64,000 bases of DNA. Source: an uncultured Flavobacteriaceae bacterium. Lineage in GTDB: Bacteria > Bacteroidota > Bacteroidia > Flavobacteriales > Flavobacteriaceae. The position numbers and the translations under genes were made by a program. The stretch spans positions 234,052-298,051 of the forward strand of contig CAJWAA010000001.1 in NCBI GenBank assembly GCA_913020295.1, in the 5' to 3' direction. Positions 47,395 to 56,507 of this stretch are shown in pieces. The notes beneath the pieces were generated by a model, which saw only the letters and a program-made list of their open reading frames with translations, was not told the DNA's origin and made no database searches. Each line of letters opens with the position of its first letter. The stretch's first letter is position 1.

Positions 47395-48690
47395 ATGCGC
47401 TACCGTCCACTATCCTCCCGTCTTTATTCCAAAAATAGAGAACTTTTTATGCAGGCAATGAGATCAGGTGGTTTGGCGATTTTTAACTCCAATGATATTT
47501 ATCCAATAAGTGCAGACAGTACCCTCCCTTTTGCACAACATCGAGATATCTTTTACCTGTGCGGGATCAATCAGGAGGAGAGTATATTATTACTTTTTCC
47601 AAACTCACCAAAACCCGAACATCGCGAAATATTATTTATTAAAAAAACCAATGAGTTGATAGCAGTTTGGGAAGGACAAAAACTAACCAAGAACCAAGCC
47701 TCTGCTTTGTCTGGAATTCAAACTATACTTTGGCTTGATGAATTTGAGGCGTTATTTGAGGCTTTAGCCAAGGTCGCCAAAGTTTTTTATTTTAATACAA
47801 ATGAACATTTTAGGGCTAAGGTTGAAACCCAAACTCGGGAAGATCGATTCATCAGATGGGCTAAGGCTAAGTTTCCTAGTCATCCTAACGAAAAAAGTAA
47901 CTTTATTTTACAAAAGTTAAGATCGGTAAAAGATGACGAGGAGATTCACCAAATCAAGAATGCAATTAATATAACCGAAAAAGGCTTCCGAAGGATTCTT
48001 CCTTTTGTAAAACCGGGAATATGGGAATTTGAAATCGAGGCAGAATTGGCTCACGAGTTCTTAAAAAATAGATCCGATGGATTTGCCTATAACCCAATAA
48101 TTGCATCTGGAAAAAATTGTAACGTCTTGCACTACGTAGACAATAATAAACAATGCCAGTCTGGTGACTTGATTTTAATAGATGTTGGAGCAGCATACGG
48201 TAATTATGCCAGCGATATGACTCGAACAATTCCTGTTTCAGGAAAATTTACTCCTCGACAACGTGAGGTATACGAAGCTGTTTTGCGTGTAGAAAAAAAT
48301 GCAATGCAGTTACTTGTCCCAGGAATATTGCTCAAAGAGTATCATCAAGAAGTAGGTCAGATCATGACTAATGAGTTAATTGGACTGGGGCTATTAAACC
48401 AAACAATGGTCAAAAACCAAGATCCTGAAAAACCCGCATACAAAAAGTATTTTATGCACGGTACCTCACACCACTTGGGTCTTGATACGCACGATTATGG
48501 ATTGGTAGACCAACCGCTACACGCAAATATGGTACTTACCGTTGAGCCTGGAATATATATTCCTGAAGAAGGTTTTGGTATTCGCATTGAAGATGATGTA
48601 GTCACTCAAGAGCATGGATTACCTATCAATTTGACAGAAAATATTCCCAAAGAGCCAGATGAAATTGAACAATTGATGAAGCAAGCTTAG
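47395..48690 (+). CDS. pepP: Xaa-Pro aminopeptidase (aminopeptidase P)
   Basis: A 431-residue metallopeptidase that removes N-terminal residues preceding proline. An aminopeptidase-P N-terminal domain (residues about 1-165) precedes a pita-bread catalytic domain. The metal ligands appear in order: LILIDVGAAY and NYASDMTRTIP (two Asp), HGTSHHLGLDTHDYG (His), VEPGIYIP (Glu) and GIRIEDDVV (Glu). It is divergent from sdhC across 217 bases. Confidence 0.94.
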   Translation: MRYRPLSSRLYSKNRELFMQAMRSGGLAIFNSNDIYPISADSTLPFAQHRDIFYLCGINQEESILLLFPNSPKPEHREILFIKKTNELIAVWEGQKLTKNQASALSGIQTILWLDEFEALFEALAKVAKVFYFNTNEHFRAKVETQTREDRFIRWAKAKFPSHPNEKSNFILQKLRSVKDDEEIHQIKNAINITEKGFRRILPFVKPGIWEFEIEAELAHEFLKNRSDGFAYNPIIASGKNCNVLHYVDNNKQCQSGDLILIDVGAAYGNYASDMTRTIPVSGKFTPRQREVYEAVLRVEKNAMQLLVPGILLKEYHQEVGQIMTNELIGLGLLNQTMVKNQDPEKPAYKKYFMHGTSHHLGLDTHDYGLVDQPLHANMVLTVEPGIYIPEEGFGIRIEDDVVTQEHGLPINLTENIPKEPDEIEQLMKQA

Positions 48691-48722
48691 GGTATTGGAA
48701 AACTAACCAATTCATTTAGAGT

Positions 48723-48743
48723 GATTTCCAGGGCTTGGAAATC
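48723..48743. terminator. Hairpin between convergent pepP and feoB units
   Basis: GATTTCCA and TGGAAATC form a perfect 8-base stem with loop GGGCT. No T run follows on either strand, so it is not a standard intrinsic terminator. Its place between two converging units fits a transcript-end structure. Confidence 0.35.
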
Positions 48744-48785
48744 TAAAATATGGTTTTGAATGTTGGATAAATTTTTAATAATGCA

Positions 48786-48911
48786 TTAACATCCACAGCC
48801 TTTACCACAGCTTTTATTGCTTGTAGGCTTATTCTTTACAATAAACTTTTTAATAATATAATAGAGAGACCACGATCCTATTAATATTACTATTATATAT
48901 TGTATAATCAT
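48786..48911 (-). CDS. FeoB-associated Cys-rich membrane protein
   Basis: A 41-residue protein: one N-terminal membrane helix (IIQYIIVILIGSWSLYYII), a Lys-rich linker and the Cys-rich end SCGKGCGC. This matches the FeoB-associated Cys-rich proteins found after feoB. The ATG at 48911 lies 2 bases after the feoB stop, so it is the third gene of the feoA-feoB unit. A longer frame upstream overlaps feoB and is not needed. Confidence 0.85.
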   Translation of the reverse strand: MIIQYIIVILIGSWSLYYIIKKFIVKNKPTSNKSCGKGCGC

Positions 48912-48913
48912 AA

Positions 48914-51010
48914 TTATTTTAACATTTGATAGACAATTAATGACACAAAATAAGCAATAACGGTCATTGAAATAAGCTGAATAATAGGCCATTTCCAGCT
49001 GTTTGTTTCTTTCTTGACAATCGCCAATGTACTCATACATTGCATTGAAAATGCATAAAAAAGCATAAGAGAAATCCCAGTAGCTAAGTTAAATAGACTA
49101 GTTCCATCTTTTCTGATTTCTCCTGCCAGTTTTGTTTTAATAGTCTCCTGGGCATCACTTCCTATACTGTAAATGGTAGCTAATGTTCCTACAAAAACTT
49201 CCCTTGCCGCAAATGAACTGATTAAAGCAATTCCTATTTTCCAGTCGTACCCCAAAGGAAGAATTATCGGTTCAATGGTTTTTCCCAAAATACCGATGTA
49301 GGAATTTTCCAGCCTAAAAGAAACAATTTTGTTTTTTAATTCAATCTCATTAAGTGTTTGATTAACAAATTGTTGAGATACAATTTGTTCTGCATTTGAA
49401 AAGTTTTTCCCTGGACCAAAAGAGGCCATAAACCAAAGCAAGATAGAAATTGCCAATATAATTTTACCGGCCTCTACCACAAAAGATCGGGTTTTTTCCC
49501 AAACCATTAAAAACACATTTTTAGGTAATGGAAGTTTGTAATTGGGCATTTCCACAACAAAATATGACTTGCTGGGGGATTTAATTAAATTATTTAGGAT
49601 AGAAGCCGAAACAATGACCATCAAAAACCCAATCAGATATAGTCCCATCAAAGTTAAACCTTGATAATTTATCCCATAGAGGCGCTCATCTGGAATTACC
49701 AAAGAAATGAGTATCATATATACTGGAAGTCGGGCAGAGCATGTGGTAAAAGGAACCACTAAGATGGTGATCAATCGTTCTTTCCAATTTTCAATATTTC
49801 GCGTTGCCATCACAGCCGGAATGGCACAAGCAGTTCCAGAAATTAAAGGTACTACACTTTTTCCGCTCAAACCAAATTTTCTCAAACTTCGATCCATCAA
49901 AAATACCACTCTACTCATGTAACCAGTTTCCTCTAGGATAGAGATAAACAAAAACAAAAAAGCAATTTGAGGAATAAAAATCATGATACCTCCCAAACCG
50001 GAAATGACAGCCTCTGAAATCAAATCGGTCAATATTCCAGCAGGCAACTGAAACTTGACCCATTCACTTAAGCCAGCAAAGCTATTATCAATGAAATCCA
50101 TAGGAACACTACTCCAATCGAATATGGCTTGAAAAATGATCAATAAAATCAGAAAAAAAATAATATAGCCCCAAAATTTGTGAATCAATAAATTATCCAA
50201 TCTGCTCCTCATGTCTGTCGCCTCTTGGAGATTAACCTTGTAGGTCTGTTTAAGAATTTGATTAATAGTTTGATAACGTTTGATCGTTTCCCGCTGTTGT
50301 AATTTTTTGAGGTAAGATTGAGGTTGAGTTCTGAACTCTGACGTATTGGGCACTTTTTGTCTCTCCATTTTAGTAAAATTGACATCTTGAGTTATCACTA
50401 ACCAAAGTTTATACAAAGATTGAGTGGGATAAGCCTTATGAATGCTCTCAAAATATTCTTTATCAATGGTGGTGGGGTCAAACATTGGGGTATTAGAAAT
50501 CGATTGGTAATCAACCAAAATTTGTTTTAGTTGACTCACCCCCAAATTTTGTCGGGTACTCACCAAAACTACTTTCGTATTGAGTTTTTCCTCTAACTTA
50601 TCTAAATCAATTTGTATTCCTTTTCTTTTCATCTGATCGGACATATTTATGACCAATACCGTTGGGATTTCAAGATCTTTAATTTGAGAAAATAAAAGAA
50701 GGTTCTGCTTAATGTTCTCAACATCTGCTATAAAAATGGCAACATCCGGGAAATCTGGATCGTTTTTATTTAGAAGTAATTCAACAACCACACTCTCATC
50801 CATGGAGGAAGCATTGAGGCTGTAGATACCGGGTAAATCGAAAACTCTAGCTTTTGTGGCTCGATCCAATCGACAACTGCCCTGCTTTTTTTCAACGGTA
50901 ATCCCCGGATAGTTTCCAACCTTTTGATTCAATCCGGTAAGAGCATTAAATACAGAGGTTTTTCCAGTATTAGGATTCCCTATAAGGGCAACATTGATGA
51001 TTTTAATCAT
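48914..51010 (-). CDS. feoB: Ferrous iron transporter FeoB
   Basis: A 698-residue inner-membrane protein. The N-terminal G domain has G1 GNPNTGKTS (residues 10-18), the effector region NYPGITVEKKQG, G3 DLPGIYSL and a G4-like VINMSDQM. Two Gate domains follow (YMSRVVFLMDRSLRKFGLSGKS and GLTLMGLYLIGFLMV) with FeoB core helices and PVYMILISL. It imports Fe2+ under GTPase control. It overlaps feoA by 8 bases. Confidence 0.97.
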   Translation of the reverse strand: MIKIINVALIGNPNTGKTSVFNALTGLNQKVGNYPGITVEKKQGSCRLDRATKARVFDLPGIYSLNASSMDESVVVELLLNKNDPDFPDVAIFIADVENIKQNLLLFSQIKDLEIPTVLVINMSDQMKRKGIQIDLDKLEEKLNTKVVLVSTRQNLGVSQLKQILVDYQSISNTPMFDPTTIDKEYFESIHKAYPTQSLYKLWLVITQDVNFTKMERQKVPNTSEFRTQPQSYLKKLQQRETIKRYQTINQILKQTYKVNLQEATDMRSRLDNLLIHKFWGYIIFFLILLIIFQAIFDWSSVPMDFIDNSFAGLSEWVKFQLPAGILTDLISEAVISGLGGIMIFIPQIAFLFLFISILEETGYMSRVVFLMDRSLRKFGLSGKSVVPLISGTACAIPAVMATRNIENWKERLITILVVPFTTCSARLPVYMILISLVIPDERLYGINYQGLTLMGLYLIGFLMVIVSASILNNLIKSPSKSYFVVEMPNYKLPLPKNVFLMVWEKTRSFVVEAGKIILAISILLWFMASFGPGKNFSNAEQIVSQQFVNQTLNEIELKNKIVSFRLENSYIGILGKTIEPIILPLGYDWKIGIALISSFAAREVFVGTLATIYSIGSDAQETIKTKLAGEIRKDGTSLFNLATGISLMLFYAFSMQCMSTLAIVKKETNSWKWPIIQLISMTVIAYFVSLIVYQMLK

Positions 51011-51236
51011 CCATTAAAGGTTTTACCATAATGTACCGAGAAACTTCCTTTCTAATGGCCAAGTGGACCTCATCAACTTTTAGATACAGTGGACCTTGAA
51101 ATGGAGCCAAATAGAGTATTAAAATTTCATTGCCTGGCACACATCCCATTTGAATCAATTTGAGGGGCAAAAAATCAGTTTCAGTTGATTGGATGATCGC
51201 TTTTTGTCCAATAGCCAATTGATCTAGCGGAAACAT
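51003..51236 (-). CDS. feoA: Ferrous iron transport protein FeoA
   Basis: A 77-residue SH3-like cytoplasmic protein with the FeoA pattern: LAIGQKAII, LKLIQMGCVPGNEILILY, and VHLAIRKEVSRYIMV. FeoA binds FeoB and is needed for iron uptake. It is the first gene of feoA-feoB-Cys-rich protein; its last 8 bases overlap feoB. Confidence 0.93.
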   Translation of the reverse strand: MFPLDQLAIGQKAIIQSTETDFLPLKLIQMGCVPGNEILILYLAPFQGPLYLKVDEVHLAIRKEVSRYIMVKPLMDD

Positions 51237-51258
51237 TATTTAGAATGATTTTAAAAAA

Positions 51259-51275
51259 CAAAATTATAAATTTTG
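51259..51275. promoter_or_regulatory. Palindrome over the candidate feoA promoter
   Basis: CAAAATT-ATA-AATTTTG is a perfect 7-3-7 inverted repeat 22 bases before the feoA ATG. On the minus strand its proximal arm is also TAATTTTG, a -7-like element. A Fur-type repressor is the expected controller of feoAB, but the spacing differs from the classical box. Confidence 0.35.
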
Positions 51276-51305
51276 ATCAATCTATAACGATAAAGAGCCT
51301 TTTAT

Positions 51306-51980
51306 TTAGTGGGGAAAATATTCTTGGATTAAAATTTCTAATTCCTCCAACAATCTCTGAATTTCCTCTAAATCTGTTCCATCATAAAAGCCTCTGATTC
51401 TTCGGTCAGGATCGACCAGTATAAAGTTTTCGGTGTGAATCATATCGAATGGTCCACCGTCTCCGTCTTCCTTAACCGCCAGGTAGGACTTTCTTGCCAA
51501 TTCATAAATTTTTTTTTTGTCTCCGGTGACAAGATTCCATTTTTTATCAATAACTCCCTTTTCTATAGCATATTTTTTGAGCTGAGGTACCGAGTCTATT
51601 TTGGGTGTAACGGAATGGGACAGCAGCATCACATTGGGATTGTTTTTTATTTTTTCCTGAACTTTAAGTAGGTTGTCCGTCATTACAATACAGATGTTGG
51701 AACAGGTAGTGAAAAAGAAATCTGCTACATATATTTTCCCTTTAAAGTCTTTTTGTGTGACGGTTTTTCCGTTTTGGTTGGTCAGAGAAAAATCTGCAAT
51801 ACGATGAAATTTCTTATGATGCTGTATGGTACTGTCTACTAATTCAAAATTGACCATAGCGGGTTGATATACTGGCAGCTTTTTGATCGGTAATAGTGCA
51901 TTGTAAAACAACATCAGTATTATAACAGAAACGGCTGCTAATACCCATAAAAATTTCCTGTATTTTTCTAGAATCCCCAT
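51306..51980 (-). CDS. SCO1/SenC family copper chaperone
   Basis: A 224-residue thioredoxin-fold protein tethered by one N-terminal helix (residues 11-30). The copper ligands are Cys93 and Cys97 in FTTCSNICIVM and His182 in DMIHTENFILVDP, spaced as in SCO proteins. These deliver copper to the CuA site of cytochrome oxidase or act as thiol reductases. No oxidase genes lie nearby. It is divergent from rseP. Confidence 0.92.
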   Translation of the reverse strand: MGILEKYRKFLWVLAAVSVIILMLFYNALLPIKKLPVYQPAMVNFELVDSTIQHHKKFHRIADFSLTNQNGKTVTQKDFKGKIYVADFFFTTCSNICIVMTDNLLKVQEKIKNNPNVMLLSHSVTPKIDSVPQLKKYAIEKGVIDKKWNLVTGDKKKIYELARKSYLAVKEDGDGGPFDMIHTENFILVDPDRRIRGFYDGTDLEEIQRLLEELEILIQEYFPH

Positions 51981-52093
51981 TTTTGCTCAAAGATAAGTCA
52001 TTATAAATACAAAAAATGACTATAAAGGTTTTTGTCTTAATGGTTATGGATTGTGGCTAAAAATGGTATTTTTGACACCAAAATTTGTTTGCT

Positions 52094-53410
52094 ATGGAAC
52101 CTATGGTAATAAAGGGCATTCAACTCCTACTAAGTTTGTCAATTTTAATTGTATTACACGAATTAGGGCATTTCATCCCTGCCAAAATCTTTAAAACCCG
52201 AGTGGAAAAGTTTTTTCTCTTTTTCGATGTCAAGTTTGCTTTGTTTAAAAAGAAATTTGGAGATACCGTTTATGGTATTGGTTGGTTACCCTTGGGAGGT
52301 TATGTCAAAATATCAGGGATGATCGATGAGAGTATGGACAAAGAACAAATGAAACAACCTCCAAAACCTTGGGAATTTCGAACTAAGCCAGCATGGCAAC
52401 GATTAATCATTATGCTGGGAGGAGTAACTGTGAATCTGGTTTTGGGTTTCCTGATCTATATGATGATACTATTTGTTTGGGGTAAAAATACTTTACCTAA
52501 TAGTGCTTTACCTTTGGGACTGGGTGTTTCGCCTCTGGCTAAAGAAATCGGGTTCGAAAAAGGAGATCAGATCCTGTCTGTTGATGGTAAACCTCTTGAG
52601 GTTGCCCTTGATATCAATAAACTATTATTGATCCGATCTGTTCAAGTGGTTCAAGTCGAGCGTGAAAATGGATTGAAAATCAACATAGCAATACCCGAAA
52701 ACATTGGCGATCGGATGTTCACTTCTGGTCAAATGAGTATTTTGTATCCACGTTTTCCCGCCGAAATAGATAGTGTTTTAACTGATAAGGGTGCTTTTCA
52801 AGCTGGATTCAGAGCTGGTGACAAAATTATTTTAGCCGATAAAACCATTATAGAAGATTGGACAGAACTACGAGACTACAACAATGAAAAGGCTAATCAA
52901 AAAGTTCAATATGTAATCGAACGTGATCAAATTAAAGATACCATCAATATGGTATTGGATGCCCAAGGTAAAATGGGTGTCATTCCGAAAAATTCCATCA
53001 AAATCAGTCAGGAAGATCTTTCTTTGGTCGAAAGTATAGCTGAAGGATTCACCTTTGGATATTGGATGCTTTATGATTATGTAGCCCAATTTAAATATGT
53101 GTTTACTAAAAAAGGAGCTTCACAGTTGGGTGGTTTTGGGGCCATAGGAAGTCTTTTTCCGGCCTCGTGGGATTGGAGAGCTTTTTGGGGTAGTACGGCA
53201 TTTATTTCAATAATTTTGGCTTTTATGAACTTATTACCAATTCCTGCATTAGATGGTGGTCATGTGATGTTTCTATTGTATGAAATGATTAGTGGAAGAA
53301 AGCCTAATGATAAGTTTATGGAGTATGCCCAAATGGTTGGATTTTTCTTGTTACTGGCTTTGGTAATTTATGCCAACGGTAATGACCTTTTCCGTTTTTT
53401 GTCCAATTAA
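52094..53410 (+). CDS. rseP: RseP-like site-2 metalloprotease
   Basis: A 438-residue inner-membrane zinc protease. The zinc motif HELGH is at His22-Glu23-His26. PDZ-type domains occupy the middle (KGDQILSVDGKPLEVA and AGFRAGDKIILADKTIIED). The third zinc ligand is in LPIPALDGGHV near the C-terminus. It cleaves membrane-embedded anti-sigma factors or signal-peptide remnants. ATG 52094 is preferred to TTG 52085. TATTTTTG at 52067-52074 could be its -7 element. Confidence 0.92.
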   Translation: MEPMVIKGIQLLLSLSILIVLHELGHFIPAKIFKTRVEKFFLFFDVKFALFKKKFGDTVYGIGWLPLGGYVKISGMIDESMDKEQMKQPPKPWEFRTKPAWQRLIIMLGGVTVNLVLGFLIYMMILFVWGKNTLPNSALPLGLGVSPLAKEIGFEKGDQILSVDGKPLEVALDINKLLLIRSVQVVQVERENGLKINIAIPENIGDRMFTSGQMSILYPRFPAEIDSVLTDKGAFQAGFRAGDKIILADKTIIEDWTELRDYNNEKANQKVQYVIERDQIKDTINMVLDAQGKMGVIPKNSIKISQEDLSLVESIAEGFTFGYWMLYDYVAQFKYVFTKKGASQLGGFGAIGSLFPASWDWRAFWGSTAFISIILAFMNLLPIPALDGGHVMFLLYEMISGRKPNDKFMEYAQMVGFFLLLALVIYANGNDLFRFLSN

Positions 53411-53470
53411 ATTAGGCAATTTCGACAACTCATTTTGATATTTATTATATTTATAGAAATTAAAAAATCA

Positions 53471-54334
53471 ATGTTCATGAAGTTTAGCATCTTTTCTTTG
53501 TTTATTTCATTTTCTTTGTTTTGTAATGCTTTAGTTTATGCTCAACAGCAACGTGTCAAGATCGGAGATTTTGTCACTGAGCATGAAGGATTTGAAGAAA
53601 ATGAAGCCGGAGAGATCACTCCAATAAACATCAAAGAAATAAATAAAATAATTCGCTTTTTTGTGGAGGAACGATACCCTGAGATCGTTGAGAGTACACG
53701 AAATATTATCTGGGATTCTTATAAAACTTTTCTAAGTCCATCCGACATTTACCACTACCATACATTTATTGCACAAGTAAAGGTAAAGGATTTGGAACGT
53801 TTAAAATATGTTGAAGTTATCTATGATCCTTTTGTCAAAAAAGTCAAGGGAGATTTTGAGTGGATTCCCGAGGATGAAGAGTTTTATTTAATCCAAGAAA
53901 AAGAGGAAAAGAAAGACAATGAGCCTGACTTGATCGAATTGACTATATCCAATCAAGAACAAAAACCCACATTAGGTGATTTCGTTACTGAACATAAGGG
54001 GTTCCTCGATGTGATGGAGCGTAAAAATTTAAAAGATAGTGAAATAGTACCTATAAACGTAAAGGAAATTAATGGGTCCATTAGAGCGTTTGTGAAATCT
54101 ACCTATGTTAATGTAGAATATACACGTAATATTATTTGGGATTCCTATACTTCTTTTATAAGTCCTTTTGATAAGTTTCATCATCACAATTTTATAGCTC
54201 AGGTTAAAGTCAAGAATGTTAAAAGACTGAAATACTTGGAGGTCTTTTACAACCCTAAATCACAAAAGGTAACCAGTGATTTTGTATGGATTGAATCCGA
54301 TGAGGAATTCTTTAGGAAAAAAGAATCTAAATAA
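53471..54334 (+). CDS. Secreted protein with two copies of an unknown domain
   Basis: A 287-residue protein with a signal peptide (residues 1-24, ending VYAQ). It contains two copies of a domain of about 110 residues, at 31-138 and 168-280. Shared segments are GDFVTEH, PIN[IV]KEIN, TRNIIWDSY, S[PF]-rich H[YH]H..FIAQVKVK, and RLKY[VL]EV. An acidic linker joins them. I do not recognise the family. The start may be ATG 53471 or 53477; an upstream ATG at 53435 would place residues ahead of the signal peptide. Two small membrane proteins follow closely. Confidence 0.75.
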   Translation: MFMKFSIFSLFISFSLFCNALVYAQQQRVKIGDFVTEHEGFEENEAGEITPINIKEINKIIRFFVEERYPEIVESTRNIIWDSYKTFLSPSDIYHYHTFIAQVKVKDLERLKYVEVIYDPFVKKVKGDFEWIPEDEEFYLIQEKEEKKDNEPDLIELTISNQEQKPTLGDFVTEHKGFLDVMERKNLKDSEIVPINVKEINGSIRAFVKSTYVNVEYTRNIIWDSYTSFISPFDKFHHHNFIAQVKVKNVKRLKYLEVFYNPKSQKVTSDFVWIESDEEFFRKKESK

Positions 54335-54336
54335 TA

Positions 54337-54501
54337 ATGAAACTCTCTGACATAATGATTTTGATGGCTGCCTTTGTCAGCTTTATATTTTCGGTATACC
54401 TTTGGTTCGATGGCCAGCAACAGGAAGGAATTTACGTTGGTCTATGGGTACCCTCTATTTTAGCGGGTGGAGCCTATATTAAGCAAATGTCAAAACAATG
54501 A
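54337..54501 (+). CDS. Small two-helix membrane protein
   Basis: A 54-residue frame: ATG 54337 to TGA 54501, two bases after the stop of the duplicated-domain gene. It has a first helix (MILMAAFVSFIFSVYLWF), a DGQQQEG turn, and a second helix (GLWVPSILAGGAYI). Its TGA overlaps the next ATG as ATGA, strong support for translation. Function unknown. Confidence 0.72.
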   Translation: MKLSDIMILMAAFVSFIFSVYLWFDGQQQEGIYVGLWVPSILAGGAYIKQMSKQ

Positions 54502-54686
54502 GTATTTCCATCATTTTTATCATAGGGCTAATTGTATTTTTTCTTTTTTTGTTAGGAGTCTTTTTTAACAACAGAGAGATCAAAGCCAATAGCCAATCCA
54601 AAATTGAGACGGATATCATTGACTACGACGGGTCGGGTAATTTTGGAAGAATTCCTAATAAAAAACCCAAGAATAGGGCCATATAG
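54498..54686 (+). CDS. Small single-helix membrane protein
   Basis: A 62-residue protein with one N-terminal helix (SIIFIIGLIVFFLFLLGVFF) and a charged cytoplasmic tail with DYDGSGNFGRIPNKKPKN. It is translationally coupled to the preceding 54-residue gene by ATGA. Function unknown. Confidence 0.68.
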   Translation: MSISIIFIIGLIVFFLFLLGVFFNNREIKANSQSKIETDIIDYDGSGNFGRIPNKKPKNRAI

Positions 54687-54768
54687 TCTTACTAACTTAC
54701 TTTTTTATTAAGCATTTTATTATATTTTTGGATAAAGGACATTTTATAGTAAACCAAAATTTTTTTAA

Positions 54769-55146
54769 ATGAAAACTAAATTAACCTTAACTATTATTGG
54801 AGTCATCCAGTTGCTTCAATCTGTACTTTACGCTGCATTTGCAAAGCCCTCTATCGAAATGATGTTCAATGTTGGTGAAGAAGCGGCAGAGCTGGCCATC
54901 ATGTTTCAATACGCACTTACCCCTGCATTTTTAATGATAGGATTGATGTTAATCTTTTCGAGAAATTTGGGAGTTGAGGATGCAAAAAAACTATTGTTAG
55001 CAATCATTATTGCCTACATTCCTTTGTTTGGTGCCTTTTACTTCATGGCTTCTTCTCCATTGACAAATATGGGACTTCCTGATTTTGCAATTGATTTCGT
55101 CATGTTTGGATTGGCTATTATTACATACTTAAAGCCAAAAGCTTAA
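54769..55146 (+). CDS. Four-helix membrane protein, unknown
   Basis: A 125-residue protein with four hydrophobic segments (LTLTIIGVIQLLQSVLY, YALTPAFLMIGLMLIF, LLLAIIIAYIPLFGAFYFM, FAIDFVMFGLAIITYL). It resembles small DUF4345-like proteins in layout, but the family is uncertain. A hairpin with a T run follows the stop. Confidence 0.65.
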   Translation: MKTKLTLTIIGVIQLLQSVLYAAFAKPSIEMMFNVGEEAAELAIMFQYALTPAFLMIGLMLIFSRNLGVEDAKKLLLAIIIAYIPLFGAFYFMASSPLTNMGLPDFAIDFVMFGLAIITYLKPKA

Positions 55147-55179
55147 GCAGGAAATACTGCTTTATTCAGCTCAATAAAT

Positions 55180-55206
55180 ACCCTGCAATAATTGCGGTGT
55201 TTTTTT
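55180..55206 (+). terminator. Terminator between convergent genes
   Basis: ACCCTGCAAT and ATTGCGGTGT form a near-complete 10-base stem with one mismatch and one G-T pair, directly followed by a T run on the plus strand. A second small hairpin (AAGCAG/CTGCTT, 55145-55162) lies upstream. It ends the four-helix protein transcript. Confidence 0.5.
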
Positions 55207-55232
55207 ATTTTAAAAATCTAAGTCTGCAAAAC

Positions 55233-56507
55233 CTAATCCATGATGAGATTGGGTAGAAAGAGAGACAACTCAGGAAATAGTGTAACTAAAACCAATACCA
55301 GAATACTTATTCCTAAAAAAGGTAGTCCTGCCCTACTGACTTTTCCGATTGAAGTTTTACCAATACTTGATGCAACAAATAAACATACACCTACGGGTGG
55401 AGTCGTAAGACCTATAATTAAATTTAGGACCGCAATAACCGTAAAATGCATAGGTTCTACGTCCACCTCAATTGCAACCTTTAGTAAAATCGGGAACAAA
55501 ATCAACAAGGCGGCAATAGTTTCCATGAAGGTTCCTACCAATATAAGCAAAAGGTTGATCAACAAAAGCACTGCGTGTTTATTTGTTGTCCAAAGAAGTA
55601 TCTGTTCGGAAATACCTTGTGGAATCTGTTCGATAATGAGTATGAATCCAAACAAATTGGCAAAACCAACCAATATCATGAGTGATGCAGTGGTTTTCAT
55701 GGAATCTAAAATGACAACAGAAATGTTTTTAAGGTTCAGTTTTTTATATACAAATGTTCCAATAAACAGTGCATATAGCACAGCAACGACTGAAGCTTCT
55801 GTAGGAGTGAATACTCCCCCAATTATCCCAAATAAAATTATCAATGTCATCAACAAAGCCCAAAAGGTATCGGTAAAGCTCTTTAGAATTTGCATTATCG
55901 AACTTTTTTGATGCTTTGGATAGTTCTTTTTTTTAGCTACAAAATAGGCTACCAGCATCAGTCCCAAACCCAATAACAAGCCTGGGATGGCTCCAGCAAG
56001 GAAAAGTTTTCCAACAGATAATCCACTCAACGTTGCAGCAATAATCATAGGTAAACTTGGTGGAATAATGGGTCCCACGGTTGAGGAGGCTGCGGTAATG
56101 GCACAAGAAAAATCGCTGTCGTACCCTTCTTTTTTCATGGCAGGGATCATCACGGCTCCTAAACTAGCAGTATCAGAAATGGCAGTTCCTGAAATACCTG
56201 CAAAAAGCATAGAGGCACTAATGTTGACGTATGAAAGCCCACCTCTGATATGTCCCAAAAGATGGTTGCAAAACTTAATTATCTTATCAGTCAGCCCTCC
56301 CTGGTTCATCAAATTCCCTGCGATAATAAAACCCGGGATGCTAAGTAAGACAAATACGTCAATTCCAGCATACATTTTAAGTGGGACTACCACCAAGGGA
56401 GTCCCTTTGAAAATAAAATAAAACAAACAAGACAATCCCAAAGAAAATGCAATTGGAAACCGAAAACAAAGACAAACAACAAAAACAGTGATAAGCAAGA
56501 ATATCAT
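55233..56507 (-). CDS. dctM: TRAP transporter large permease
   Basis: A 424-residue inner-membrane protein with about twelve helices and DctM-type segments: PGFIIAGNLMNQGGLTDKI, ASMLFAGISGTAISDTASLG, ITAASSTVGPIIPPSLPMII and LTTPPVGVCLFVASSIG. It forms the sodium-driven translocation unit. I chose ATG 56507, which overlaps the dctQ stop as ATGA; a TTG at 56516 would add three residues. Confidence 0.93.
   Translation of the reverse strand: MIFLLITVFVVCLCFRFPIAFSLGLSCLFYFIFKGTPLVVVPLKMYAGIDVFVLLSIPGFIIAGNLMNQGGLTDKIIKFCNHLLGHIRGGLSYVNISASMLFAGISGTAISDTASLGAVMIPAMKKEGYDSDFSCAITAASSTVGPIIPPSLPMIIAATLSGLSVGKLFLAGAIPGLLLGLGLMLVAYFVAKKKNYPKHQKSSIMQILKSFTDTFWALLMTLIILFGIIGGVFTPTEASVVAVLYALFIGTFVYKKLNLKNISVVILDSMKTTASLMILVGFANLFGFILIIEQIPQGISEQILLWTTNKHAVLLLINLLLILVGTFMETIAALLILFPILLKVAIEVDVEPMHFTVIAVLNLIIGLTTPPVGVCLFVASSIGKTSIGKVSRAGLPFLGISILVLVLVTLFPELSLFLPNLIMD

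Noticed and set aside
48786..49040. Longer 84-codon frame for the FeoB-associated protein
   Set aside because: The extra N-terminal part overlaps feoB by about 127 bases and does not resemble the family; the ATG at 48911 gives the expected 41-residue protein.
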